DNA of 64,000 nucleotides from Sphingopyxis bauzanensis (lineage in GTDB: Bacteria > Pseudomonadota > Alphaproteobacteria > Sphingomonadales > Sphingomonadaceae), in assembly GCF_002205675.1 (NCBI RefSeq), contig NZ_NISK01000002.1:705076-769075 (forward strand). Direction: 5' to 3'. Positions 27,135-34,795 of the stretch are shown one piece after another. The translations under genes and the position numbers were made by a program. Below the pieces are notes generated by a model. The model saw nothing but the letters and a program-made list of their open reading frames with translations. It was not told where the DNA came from and did no database searches. How positions within the stretch are numbered: position 1 is the stretch's first letter; every line of letters begins with the position of its first letter.

Positions 27135-27845
27135 TCAGCTGGCGAGGCGCGTCGCAAGAGCAATGACGGGCGGCGCCATCGACAGCAGCGATATGGCGAC
27201 GCGCGTCGCGATGACAATGGCAGCGACGGCCCATGTCGCAGGATGCACGGCGCCTCTGCTGCGCTGGTCATAGCTCGCGATAATCGCAACCACCGCCAGC
27301 TGGCAGAGCGCCACCGCAGGCTCGGCCCATGGTCCCATCAGGGGGATCGGAAGTAAGCGCCCCAACGCAGGTTCGAGGATGATAATCGTCGCGCCGATCA
27401 TCAACCGCCTGTGCCAGTCGGTCGCGCGGCGCCGTCGGATCGCCCACGCGACCATCACGCCGAAAACAAGCGACTCGGTCACCGTCAGCGCCAGGAAATA
27501 AGGCGGGGAGAAGAATGGCGGAAAACGGTTCAGAATCAACGACGCAACGCCGGTAAAAATGCCGAGGCAGGTGATGAACAGCGCAAGCAACCCGCCAATG
27601 CGGCCGAGCTGGCGATGCCGGGCGAAATTGCCCTGCGAAACGAGCGTCGGCTGCACAATCAGCAGGCCGAGCCACGCGAGCATCAGCACGCCGTGCATAT
27701 GCACCCAGAACGGCGCCGCGACGGGATCGACAAAACCGCGCAGCGCAAACTGCAGGAAGCCAAAAACGATGAACAGCGCCAGGCCGATCGCCATGCGCTG
27801 CCAGAAAACTTCGGAGCGCATCGCCCCCTCACCCGTCGTTGCCAT
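27135..27845 (-). CDS. Predicted seven-helix membrane protein, function unknown
   Basis: A 236-residue protein with seven hydrophobic segments. Conserved-looking histidines sit at the membrane edge: WVHMHGVLMLAW in helix 2, ARHRQLGRIGG before helix 3, and TDWHRRLMIGA before helix 5. The HRxLGR pattern recalls DUF2306-like and cytochrome-like membrane proteins, but I cannot assign a family with confidence. The ATG at 27845 follows a GGGGGG ribosome-binding stretch. It lies between nadA and DUF4230 on the same strand. Confidence 0.7.
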   Translation of the reverse strand: MATTGEGAMRSEVFWQRMAIGLALFIVFGFLQFALRGFVDPVAAPFWVHMHGVLMLAWLGLLIVQPTLVSQGNFARHRQLGRIGGLLALFITCLGIFTGVASLILNRFPPFFSPPYFLALTVTESLVFGVMVAWAIRRRRATDWHRRLMIGATIIILEPALGRLLPIPLMGPWAEPAVALCQLAVVAIIASYDQRSRGAVHPATWAVAAIVIATRVAISLLSMAPPVIALATRLAS

Positions 27846-27911
27846 GCCATACCCCCCAGTCGGCTGGAATTGGGTCGAGACTAGCGCAGGATGACGGCGC
27901 GCGAAAGCCTG

Positions 27912-28559
27912 TTAGCCAGCAGGTGTATTGGCGAAGCGCGCGGTCACCTTCGCATCGATCCCCGCCGCCTTGAGCGGCATCGCGAAACTCTGCTCGATCG
28001 CCGCTCGCGCAGCGCCTTGCGCCAGCCGCATCGGGGTGGTCCCCTTGGCCTGCTTGATCAGCTCATCCTGCGCCGCCTTGCGGTTGGCGGCGTCGAGCGA
28101 GGCTTCGGCGTCGGTCAACGCCAACAGGATCGTCCCGTCGCGAAACTCGCTGATCGCGTTGAGGTCGATTTCAGGTCCAGCGAGCCGCAGCGGTGGCAGG
28201 GTGACGGTCAGCGCGCCCGTTGCTGCATCCCAATCAAGGTCCGACTGCTTGAGTTTGCCGAGATCGACCTCATACCGCACTGTTCCGGGCATGATCAGCG
28301 TCTTCTTCGCGCTCAGCCCCATCCGGCTCTGCGTCGATGTCACCACCGCCACATAGCGCGCGGTGAACGGCACCAGCACATTCTGATCCTGCAAGCCCTG
28401 CAAGCTCGCCGCGACGACAGTTTCGGGATCATAGCCCTTTTGCCAGTCGCGCCATGCCGACACCGCCCACCAGACGGCGAGCAGCAGCATTGCCGCTGCA
28501 GCGAGCAGGATCAGGCGCCCGGCAAGGCGCGGCGGGGGTGCGGAGAGATTCGTGGTCAT
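27912..28559 (-). CDS. DUF4230 domain protein
   Basis: A 215-residue protein with an N-terminal membrane anchor (LILLAAAAMLLLAVWWAV) and a periplasmic DUF4230 domain (VPFTARYVAVVTSTQSRMGL, MPGTVRYEVDLGKL, a later helix with repeated Ala/Gln). Family function is unknown. Its start overlaps the stop of the gene before it by a few bases, so the two are probably translated together, in a set with the MBL-fold hydrolase. Confidence 0.85.
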   Translation of the reverse strand: MTTNLSAPPPRLAGRLILLAAAAMLLLAVWWAVSAWRDWQKGYDPETVVAASLQGLQDQNVLVPFTARYVAVVTSTQSRMGLSAKKTLIMPGTVRYEVDLGKLKQSDLDWDAATGALTVTLPPLRLAGPEIDLNAISEFRDGTILLALTDAEASLDAANRKAAQDELIKQAKGTTPMRLAQGAARAAIEQSFAMPLKAAGIDAKVTARFANTPAG

Positions 28560-29356
28560 GGTACTGTATAGCCCGAACAGTCGGGCGCGGGTCGATCCAT
28601 TTCATAACGACCTGTCGCCCCATTGTATCGCAGCACGCGTTCGTAGCTGCATTCGGGGTCTTTCCAATCGGCGAGATCGCTGGGTTTCAGCTTCTGGCCG
28701 CTATTGTCCTCACCCCGTCGCGACGTCTGCGGATAGGCGGTCGCAAAGCTGCGATAGGTCAATGCCGGCAATCCTCCGCCATCATCGGGGCCGGGTTTCA
28801 GCACCGCTTTGAATTCATATTCGTCGTGGCAAGCGTCGAGCCTGTCTTTCGCATCCTGCTCCGAAAAACAGGCGCGGATCATCAACGCACTGTCCCATTC
28901 GACATCGAGCACTTCGCCGCCCAGCCCGATCGCGTGCGGGGCCATGCCAAAGCGCAGCAGGTGCAACCGACTGCCCGTGCCCCCGCCGCCCGAATACGTC
29001 GCACGCTGTTCGCCGATCACCCCGACCAGCATTTCCAGCCCTTGTTGGCCATCGGCTTCATCGCCGCTGCGCACCGAAACGAAATGCGGCCACAGCCGCA
29101 AGCCCTGCGGCTCGTCCGCAAAGGCCGGGAGCGGCAGCGAGGTCTTTTCGGTATCGCCGGACCCCGGGAAAGTGAGGATCAGATGGGCCGGTCCCTCACC
29201 TGCATCGGCACTGTCCGACAGTTCAAAGCATATCTGGCCATCGGGCAGGCACTGCTGGCCGCCTTCGCGGCCGATCAGCTCCACCATGCGCGATTGGCCG
29301 GCGGGTGCGGTCTCGGCGGCGGGCTGCGCCGCGGCGAGCAGCATCGTCAAAAGCAT
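28556..29356 (-). CDS. Secreted protein of unknown function
   Basis: A 266-residue protein I do not recognise. From the ATG at 29356 it starts MLLTMLLAAAQPAAE, a plausible signal peptide with cleavage near AAA/AQPA. The mature part has several Cys residues (QQCLPDGQICFEL, IRACFSEQDAKDRLDACHDEYEF, PECSYERVLRY, PDCSG), suggesting disulfides in the periplasm. An in-frame ATG at 29380 would overlap the MBL gene. The start used here begins 1 bp after the MBL stop region. Co-directional with MBL hydrolase and DUF4230. Confidence 0.75.
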   Translation of the reverse strand: MLLTMLLAAAQPAAETAPAGQSRMVELIGREGGQQCLPDGQICFELSDSADAGEGPAHLILTFPGSGDTEKTSLPLPAFADEPQGLRLWPHFVSVRSGDEADGQQGLEMLVGVIGEQRATYSGGGGTGSRLHLLRFGMAPHAIGLGGEVLDVEWDSALMIRACFSEQDAKDRLDACHDEYEFKAVLKPGPDDGGGLPALTYRSFATAYPQTSRRGEDNSGQKLKPSDLADWKDPECSYERVLRYNGATGRYEMDRPAPDCSGYTVP

Positions 29357-29357
29357 G

Positions 29358-30284
29358 TCAGGCCAGTTCCCATTCCTCATCGCGTTCGCGCACCACGCCG
29401 CGCGTGCGCAAGTCGAACAGATGTGCGAGCACCGAGCGCCCGGCGGCGCCGGTCAGCCGCGGGTCTAGCCCCTTGTACATATGCGCGACCATGACCGGGA
29501 TAACCCGGGTTCCCATTTCCAGCTCGCGCAAAATCTGCCGCTCGCGCTGCTTGCGATGCCCCAACATGCCGCGGACGAGCTGCCGCGGCTTGGTCACCGC
29601 GGGGCCGTGCGCGGGGTAATAGACGCGGTCCTCGCGCGCATACAGCTTCGACAGACTGGCCATATAGGCCGCCATGTCGCCATCGGGCGGGCTGACGACG
29701 CTGGTCGACCAGGCCATCACATGATCGCCGGTGAACAGCGCGCCGCTTTCGATCAGGCCATAGCAAAGATGGTTCGACGTATGCCCGGGCGTCGCGACCG
29801 CCTCGATCGTCCAGCCATCGCCCGACAGACGTTCGCCGTCGGTCAGCACCCGGTCGGGCGCATAATCGGGATCGAACGCCGAATCGGCGCGCGGCCCGTC
29901 ATCCTTCAACGCCAGCGGCGCACAGCCGATGATCGGCGCACCCGTCGCGTCCTTCAATGGGGCGGCGGCGGGGCTGTGATCACGGTGGGTGTGCGTACAC
30001 AGGATCGCGGCAACGCGCTGCCCCGCAACCGCGCGCAAAATGGCGTCGACATGCCCCTGCCCGTTAGCGTCAGCCGGATCGCCGATGCTCATGCCGCTCC
30101 CGGTCGGGCCGGGGTCGATCACCGCAACATCGCTGCCCGCACCGACAATCCACGTCTGGGTGCCGGTAAAGGTATAGGGCGACGGGTTCGGCGCCAGCAC
30201 ACGCCGGACCAGCATCTCATGCTGCTCGCAATCGCCGGCGCGGATGCTGTCAGGCCAGGGCTTTTCTTCGCTCATGGATGTCAT
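29358..30284 (-). CDS. MBL-fold metallo-hydrolase (LACTB2-like)
   Basis: A 308-residue metallo-beta-lactamase-fold protein. The metal motif is CTHTHRDHSPAAAPL (HxHxDH), followed by a metal His in TPGHTSNHLC, Asp in LFTGDHVM and a late His in YYPAHGPAVTKP. The C-terminal 90 residues form a winged-helix-like domain (HLFDLRTRGVVRERDEEW), as in LACTB2-type hydrolases, some of which cleave RNA or act on thioesters. The substrate is not known here. Start ATG at 30284; an ATG at 30275 is also possible. Confidence 0.87.
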   Translation of the reverse strand: MTSMSEEKPWPDSIRAGDCEQHEMLVRRVLAPNPSPYTFTGTQTWIVGAGSDVAVIDPGPTGSGMSIGDPADANGQGHVDAILRAVAGQRVAAILCTHTHRDHSPAAAPLKDATGAPIIGCAPLALKDDGPRADSAFDPDYAPDRVLTDGERLSGDGWTIEAVATPGHTSNHLCYGLIESGALFTGDHVMAWSTSVVSPPDGDMAAYMASLSKLYAREDRVYYPAHGPAVTKPRQLVRGMLGHRKQRERQILRELEMGTRVIPVMVAHMYKGLDPRLTGAAGRSVLAHLFDLRTRGVVRERDEEWELA

Positions 30285-30382
30285 GTGGCATTGCGGGGGG
30301 CGGAACGAAAGGGGTGGCGGCGATCATTTGGCGATAGTGGTTGGAAACGAACGCTGCGGAATTCTCTTCTCCACTCACTTTT

Positions 30383-30480
30383 AGGGAGGGGCCGGGAGTG
30401 GGTAGCCGCCGAAGGCGGCGCTCCGCCTCGGCTCGCCTATCGCTCGCACCCACCCCTAACCCCTCCCTGGAAGGGAGGGG
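30383..30480. repeat. Long GC-rich hairpin repeat of the GGGAGGGG family
   Basis: The arm AGGGAGGGGCCGGGAGTGGG (from 30383) is largely complementary to a 21-nt arm at 30448-30468 (17 of 21 positions), enclosing about 45 nt that contain a GCCGCC/GGCGGC sub-hairpin. A second stem, CCCTCCCT-GGA-AGGGAGGG, follows at its right end. The same building blocks occur at 54939-55037 and in minimal form at 10289-10314, so this is a dispersed REP-like element. Confidence 0.7.
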
Positions 30481-30530
30481 AATGTGTCAAATCCACCCAA
30501 CGACAGCCATGCCTCCTTCCCCCTCGCGCG

Positions 30531-30558
30531 AAAAAGGGAGCGGTCGCCCGCTCCCTTT
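30531..30558 (-). terminator. Rho-independent terminator of the BlaI/M56 operon
   Basis: AAAGGGAGCGG (30533-30543) and CCGCTCCCTTT (30548-30558) form an 11-bp perfect stem with a 4-nt loop. Reading the minus strand, the stem is followed by a U-run from the A-tract at 30531-30535. It lies about 60 bp beyond the peptidase stop. Confidence 0.85.
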
Positions 30559-30617
30559 CCCCGCCCCTGCTGCCAGCCCCACCGGGGAGCAAAGGCTGGC
30601 GCCAAATCTGGTCGGGC

Positions 30618-32282
30618 CTAGTGGTCCGATTTCTCGATGTCGGCGATCGCCTTGTCGAGGTCGGCGGCGACCTTCGCGCGCATGTCGTCGGACAGGCCAC
30701 GGGCACGCTCACCCTCGGCGAAGGCCTCGCGCGCTTTTTCCAGCGCCGACAACCGCGCCGCTTTGCCTTCGGCGCTGTCGTTGCAAGCGAACATGACAAC
30801 CCGGCTGCGCTTGTTTCCGTCGCTCTCGTCGCGGTTGACGATCGGCGCCGCCTTTTTGCTGTCACCGCACTTGCCGAGCACCATCGTCTGGCCATGCACC
30901 GACGACCAGGCGCCATGCGGAATAGGGGGCATCGGCGGTGTCGGGGCCAGCACGGTGCGCAGGCGTTCCTTGCGTTTCGCTTCCAGCTTGTCGGCGATCG
31001 CATCGGCCTGTTGGCCGGTGATGCCCTGTTCCTTCAGCGTCGCGAGCACATCGTCGCGCGACAAGCTGCCCGGCATGCGGACGTCGATGCGGCGCAGCTT
31101 GTCCTTGCCGTCGGCGGGGGCGAACATCACCGTCGGCGCCTTGCCCGCGCCGTCGCCGTCGCGGCGGATGACGATGCGGTGTACTTCACGCTTCTTGCCA
31201 TCCTTGTCGGTTGTGACGTCCGCGCTGTGATCCGTGAAGACCATCACGCCGGGGGCGTCAGGCGCATCGGGCGCGTCGGCGGGCAGCGGCGGCTCGGCCG
31301 GCAATGGCGGCGCGGGCGGTTCGGTCATATCGACCGTCTGCGCCGTGGCGGTCACAACACCCGCCGGCACCAGCGTTGCCGTCGCCGCCAGCACCGCCAG
31401 CGTCGCGCCGCCGATCAGCAACCGGCCCGCCAGTCCGCGTTGTTTCGAAATATCCCTCCGCATCAACATCGTCAGCCTCTCCTGCAAATTATCGCGAACC
31501 GCCATCGGCGCCGCGAGCGACAGCCGCGAACCGACGGCCGCCTTGGCGATTGCGGTCGCGTAGCGCGCGGTGCGCTCGCCGCGCGTGTCCGCGTCGGCCA
31601 TCGTCAGCACGCGCGCATCGCACGCCGCCTCCTGATCGAAGCGAAAGGCACGGATCGCGCGCCAAGCGAACGGGTTGAACCATTGCGACGCCAGCAGCAC
31701 GAGCGCCGCGGCATTTGCCCACAGATCGCCATGATGGTGGTGCGCCAGTTCGTGATCGACTGCGAGCGCGCGTTCGTCGGCGGCATAGCGGGCAAAAAAA
31801 TCCTGCGGCACGGCGACGATGCGGTGCCTCAGACCAAAGGCGACCGGACCATCGACCGCATCGGTCATCACCAGCCGGATCGTCCCGATCGGCTCGAGCT
31901 CGACCGCCTCGGCCAGCACCGCGGCGCGGAAGCGGCGATGCGACAGCAGCGCCAGCGCGAGCACCGCCGCCATGCCCATCGCCCATATGAGAAAGACATG
32001 AGGCATGGCATCGGCGAACGACCAAACGGGGGCGACCGGAACCGTCATCGGCGCATCGATCGCGACCAGCATGACGTTGGCGCTATCGGGCGCGGCCACC
32101 GGATCGGCGACGGGCAGCGGCGGCAACACCAGCCGCAGCGCCGGGATCAGCCACAGGCTATACGCCAGCCGCGGGCCGAAGTGGCGCGCAAAGGGTTTGC
32201 GGATCAGCAGCACCGCCAGCACGAGCAACGCGGTGGTAAGCATCGTGTCGCCCCACACCTGCATCCATGTCGCGGCGCTCAT
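30618..32282 (-). CDS. BlaR1-type M56 family metallopeptidase
   Basis: A 554-residue membrane zinc peptidase. Three or four helices precede and follow the M56 site HELAHHHHGD (HEXXH), with the third-ligand region FDQEAACDARVL. The C-terminal 250 residues are predicted extracytoplasmic, Pro/Ala-rich and charged (a DKDGKKREVHRIVIRRDG segment), but there is no penicillin-binding domain, so this is not a beta-lactam sensor of the BlaR1 kind. By analogy it would cleave or inactivate the BlaI-type repressor when a signal is sensed. Its start overlaps the repressor stop by 4 bp. The signal is unknown. Confidence 0.9.
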   Translation of the reverse strand: MSAATWMQVWGDTMLTTALLVLAVLLIRKPFARHFGPRLAYSLWLIPALRLVLPPLPVADPVAAPDSANVMLVAIDAPMTVPVAPVWSFADAMPHVFLIWAMGMAAVLALALLSHRRFRAAVLAEAVELEPIGTIRLVMTDAVDGPVAFGLRHRIVAVPQDFFARYAADERALAVDHELAHHHHGDLWANAAALVLLASQWFNPFAWRAIRAFRFDQEAACDARVLTMADADTRGERTARYATAIAKAAVGSRLSLAAPMAVRDNLQERLTMLMRRDISKQRGLAGRLLIGGATLAVLAATATLVPAGVVTATAQTVDMTEPPAPPLPAEPPLPADAPDAPDAPGVMVFTDHSADVTTDKDGKKREVHRIVIRRDGDGAGKAPTVMFAPADGKDKLRRIDVRMPGSLSRDDVLATLKEQGITGQQADAIADKLEAKRKERLRTVLAPTPPMPPIPHGAWSSVHGQTMVLGKCGDSKKAAPIVNRDESDGNKRSRVVMFACNDSAEGKAARLSALEKAREAFAEGERARGLSDDMRAKVAADLDKAIADIEKSDH

Positions 32283-32647
32283 GCCTTGAGCCTCCGCAAT
32301 AACGCCTCGATTTCGGCGATGTCGGTTTCGGTCAGCGCCTCGCGATCAGCGAGATGCGCGATCAGCGGGCTGACGCGGCCGCCGAACAAGCGATCGACGA
32401 ATCGCTGCGATTCCTCGCCAACGGCGTCGGCGCGTTCGATTGCGGGGCTATACAGGTAACGGCGGCCGTCGGCCTCGGCGGTCACCGCGCCTTTCTGGAC
32501 CAGCCGCGCCAGCAACGTCTTGACCGTCGCCTGCGTCCAGCCGTTCTCCTTGCCGATCCGGGTGGTCAGGTCGGCCGCGGTCTGCGGGGCGTCGTCCCAT
32601 AGAGCCGACAGTACCTGCATCTCCGACTCGCTTGCTCTTTCTGCCAT
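32279..32647 (-). CDS. BlaI/MecI/CopY family transcriptional repressor
   Basis: A 122-residue winged-helix repressor. The DNA-binding part (SESEMQVLSALWDDAPQTAA, then TQATVKTLLARLVQKGAV) matches the family, followed by the beta-hairpin AEADGRRYLYSPAIER and a dimerisation helix. The ATG at 32647 is preceded by GGGAGGGG at a good distance. An upstream in-frame ATG at 32668 is less likely. It is the first gene of the pair with the M56 peptidase (ATGA overlap), and a textbook TACAnnTGTA operator lies 38 bp upstream, so the pair should be autoregulated. Confidence 0.93.
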   Translation of the reverse strand: MAERASESEMQVLSALWDDAPQTAADLTTRIGKENGWTQATVKTLLARLVQKGAVTAEADGRRYLYSPAIERADAVGEESQRFVDRLFGGRVSPLIAHLADREALTETDIAEIEALLRRLKA

Positions 32648-32684
32648 CAGAACCCCTCCCATTGGCACCGCCCATCTGCGATGC

Positions 32685-32700
32685 GACTACAGATGTAGTC
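32685..32700. promoter_or_regulatory. BlaI/MecI-type operator overlapping a -35 box
   Basis: GACTACAGATGTAGTC consists of 7-bp arms GACTACA/TGTAGTC around a 2-bp centre and contains the family core TACA-N2-TGTA. On the minus strand the -35-like TTGACT (32702-32697) overlaps its edge, so a bound repressor would block RNA polymerase at the promoter of the repressor/peptidase pair. Confidence 0.85.
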
Positions 32701-33053
32701 AAAGGGCTGAATGGTCGATGAACGAAGCTGAACGGCCCAACGAGACAGGAGGATCGCCAATGTGTCGGGATTTTTGACAAGCTTTGATGTCAGTAAGGAA
32801 TCGCTAACCATCGTCTCCGGTGCATATCCGTCGCCGCGCCAAATTGGCACGGCAATTGAATAGTATCAGATGTTCCCGAGTGTTCCGCTCAATTGGAGCG
32901 GTGGGGGGCATCGGTCTGGTCCCTGATGTCCCCTGCCCCCACCGGGAAATCCCCACTTGCCCCCGATGCAGACGGGGGGCGGAGCGGCCGAAAGGCCCCG
33001 CCCCCCGGACGCTTACCCGCTCGCCAGATTACTGCATATAATGAAGGCGGGGA
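32701..33053. other. Intergenic stretch between BlaI operator and L,D-transpeptidase, no gene
   Basis: About 350 bp without a convincing coding frame. It contains a GC-rich hairpin at 32973-33007 and an AT-richer part (32770-32880) that could hold promoters. A very short frame beginning MCRDF at 32760 follows an AGGAGG-like sequence but stops at once. I do not count it as a gene. Confidence 0.5.
32973..33007 (-). terminator. Strong GC hairpin beyond the L,D-transpeptidase stop
   Basis: A GGGGGGCGG arm (from 32974) pairs with CCCGCCCCCC (to 33006) around an inner GGCC-GAAA-GGCC hairpin. It lies about 50 bp past the stop of the minus-strand L,D-transpeptidase gene and has no long T-tract on either side. 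Confidence 0.55.
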
Positions 33054-33785
33054 TCAGTCGGCGGTGGTGGGGAAGGTTCCACTGGTCGCCCCGGCGCGGC
33101 GGATATTGTCGGCGACCGGTGGCAGCTGGAACGGCGCCGGCATGGGCGGCAGTTCGGTCAGGCGGTCGGCAAAGATCAGGCGCCCCGGCCCCAGCTTGTA
33201 GAGAATCATCGGCAGCAAATCTTCGCCGAACACAAAACAGCCTTCGCTGCGGCCCAGCTTGCCCTGCGTCGCGATCAGCGACGGATCGGCATACCAGGCG
33301 CCATGCACGACAATGGCACGCACATCGGCATTATTGTTATCGGGCTCCAGCCCCGCAAGCCGCATCGACGATCCGTTCGCGCCCCAATAATAATCGCTGG
33401 TGCGGTAGGCACCGCGCGACGTCGCGAGGCTGCCGACGCGGTTCGAGAAGTTTTTCAGCCACCCGTCATGCTGAGGATCCGAACCACGGCCGTGCGTCAC
33501 CGGGAACATCTCGACCTTGCCCGCGATCATATCGACCAGCGCGAAACGCGAACGCGATGACGGCAGGCCGAAATCGACAATCCCGACGCGGTCGGTCTGC
33601 GGAATAAAGCGGCTTTGCATCGCGATCTGTTTGCGCGCGACCGCCAGATAGTCGACCGGCGGCGCGGTCGTTGTCATTGGCTGCCGGATCCAGTCCGGCA
33701 TCTGCGCGCGCGCTGGCACCGCGGCCATGGCGCCTGACCCGGCCAATCCGGCCAGCATCGCCCTGCGATCGATCAATTTACTCAC
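33054..33785 (-). CDS. L,D-transpeptidase catalytic-domain protein (YkuD_2 type), exported
   Basis: A 243-residue murein-active protein. The N-terminus has a Tat-like signal (DRRAMLAGLAGSGAM, cleavage near ARA-Q). The catalytic region shows the conserved His in AIVVHGAWYADP and the nucleophile Cys in KLGRSEGCFVFGED, the family's SxGC motif. Such enzymes make or exchange 3-3 crosslinks or attach proteins to peptidoglycan, and this subgroup (PF13645) is less studied. Divergent from the ArsC-like gene. Confidence 0.9.
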   Translation of the reverse strand: MSKLIDRRAMLAGLAGSGAMAAVPARAQMPDWIRQPMTTTAPPVDYLAVARKQIAMQSRFIPQTDRVGIVDFGLPSSRSRFALVDMIAGKVEMFPVTHGRGSDPQHDGWLKNFSNRVGSLATSRGAYRTSDYYWGANGSSMRLAGLEPDNNNADVRAIVVHGAWYADPSLIATQGKLGRSEGCFVFGEDLLPMILYKLGPGRLIFADRLTELPPMPAPFQLPPVADNIRRAGATSGTFPTTAD

Positions 33786-33954
33786 GTGCTACCCAACCCC
33801 GCATTGGCCGCCTTTGGCGATCCTTCGACCTTGCATAAGTCGTGCGTTCGCCGCGAAAGGCAAGCAGTTGGTTCCCTGTCATGCGAGCAAATGTGCCATA
33901 TATGCTATGAATAGCGGGTTTACGGTGCGGTAAGCGATGATTAGGAGGCTGCGC

Positions 33955-34299
33955 ATGAACGCAACCATCTGGCATAACCCCGCCTGCGGCACCTCGCGCA
34001 AGACGCTCGCGATCCTGGAAACGACACCCGGCATTGAGCTGACCGTCATAGAATATCTGAAACAGCCCTACACGGCCGCCAAGCTGCGCCAGCTGTTTGC
34101 CGATGCCGGACTGAAGGCACGCGACGCATTACGGCTGCGGGGTACCGACGCCGAAGAGCGCGGACTGACCGATGCCCAAGAGGACGCGATCATCGCCGCG
34201 ATGGCAAAGCACCCCGCCTATGTCGAACGTCCGATCGTCGAGACCGACAAAGGCGTCCGCCTGTGCCGCCCGCAGGATGTGGTCCGCGAGATTCTCTAG
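33955..34299 (+). CDS. arsC: Arsenate reductase family protein (ArsC, glutaredoxin-type)
   Basis: A 114-residue ArsC/Spx-superfamily protein. The catalytic Cys lies in HNPACGTSRKTLAIL (HNPxCGTSR). The arginines that bind arsenate in the plasmid R773 enzyme have counterparts in LRLRGTD, ERPIVETD and RLCRPQDV. It should reduce arsenate to arsenite with glutathione and glutaredoxin. The ATG at 33955 follows AGGAGG at 6 nt, a strong site. No arsR, arsB or acr3 is nearby, so this is an isolated housekeeping-type copy. Confidence 0.9.
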   Translation: MNATIWHNPACGTSRKTLAILETTPGIELTVIEYLKQPYTAAKLRQLFADAGLKARDALRLRGTDAEERGLTDAQEDAIIAAMAKHPAYVERPIVETDKGVRLCRPQDVVREIL

Positions 34300-34347
34300 G
34301 CCCCTTCCGTCGTAGCTTGACCGAGGCACCCGTCTCCTGAAAGCAAA

Positions 34348-34376
34348 GAGGCCACGGACAATGTCCGCAGCCCCTC
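34348..34376 (-). terminator. Terminator between ArsC and the small membrane protein
   Basis: GAGG.C..CGGAC (34348-34360) pairs with GTCCG..G.CCCTC (to 34376) around an AAT turn. On the minus strand the stem is followed by TTTGCTTTC, so it serves mainly the small membrane protein gene at 34401-34625, and may also stop the convergent arsC. Confidence 0.65.
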
Positions 34377-34400
34377 GCGAAAACTCAAATCGCAGACCGA

Positions 34401-34625
34401 TTACGGGCTGGTCGGTTCGTCGTCGCCGTCGGTGAGCAGGACGATCGCTGCGATGATACCAACAGCTGCCAGCGCCAGAACGATCCAGCTGGTCTCGCCT
34501 TCCAGCTCGCTCTGACCTTCGACGGGCGAAGCAGCGCGAACGCTCTGCGCCGCCGATGCAGCCACGGGCGCCGCGACCAGCGACGTTGCAGCGAGGCTGA
34601 TCGCCACCTTCTTCAACAAATTCAT
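34401..34625 (-). CDS. Small exported membrane protein, function unknown
   Basis: A 74-residue protein. The ATG at 34625 follows AGGGAG and begins a clear signal peptide (MNLLKKVAISLAATSLVAAP, cleavage likely near ASA-AQ). After a polar stretch (SPVEGQSELEGETS) a single helix (WIVLALAAVGIIAAIVLLT) is followed by an acidic tail (DGDDEPTSP). I do not know its function. Similar signal-peptide / single-helix / DGxxxPxSP proteins are common in sphingomonads as I recall. It has its own terminator. Confidence 0.8.
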   Translation of the reverse strand: MNLLKKVAISLAATSLVAAPVAASAAQSVRAASPVEGQSELEGETSWIVLALAAVGIIAAIVLLTDGDDEPTSP

Positions 34626-34795
34626 AAAATACTCCCTGTCGTAATGATCTGACGAGGTTTTGCGCGGCATTGCGCTACGATATTGTTCTGCCTCGATATT
34701 CATAGCCCTTTGGCGAGGGATAATGCAATGGGTCGGCGCATGCGTACTGCCGTAAAAAGCCGCCAGATCGGCGCTAACTTCGTCGGTAAAATGTA

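Larger units (their letters stand above)
30285..30617. other. Intergenic stretch with repeat and terminator, no gene
   Basis: A 333-bp stretch between the MBL hydrolase start and the M56 peptidase stop. It holds the long hairpin repeat at 30383-30480 and the terminator at 30531-30558. No coding frame is credible. Any promoter for the MBL operon would lie between 30285 and about 30380, where I see no strong hexamer pair. Confidence 0.6.

Noticed and set aside
29481-32459. Very long plus-strand frame of almost 1,000 codons opposite the MBL hydrolase and M56/BlaI genes
   Set aside because: It is antisense to three well-supported genes and a terminator. The composition (Arg, His, Gln-rich) is that of the shadow frame in GC-rich genes.
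32760-32777. Five-codon frame (MCRDF) behind an AGGAGG-like sequence
   Set aside because: Too short to support, and no evidence of leader-peptide attenuation in this gap.
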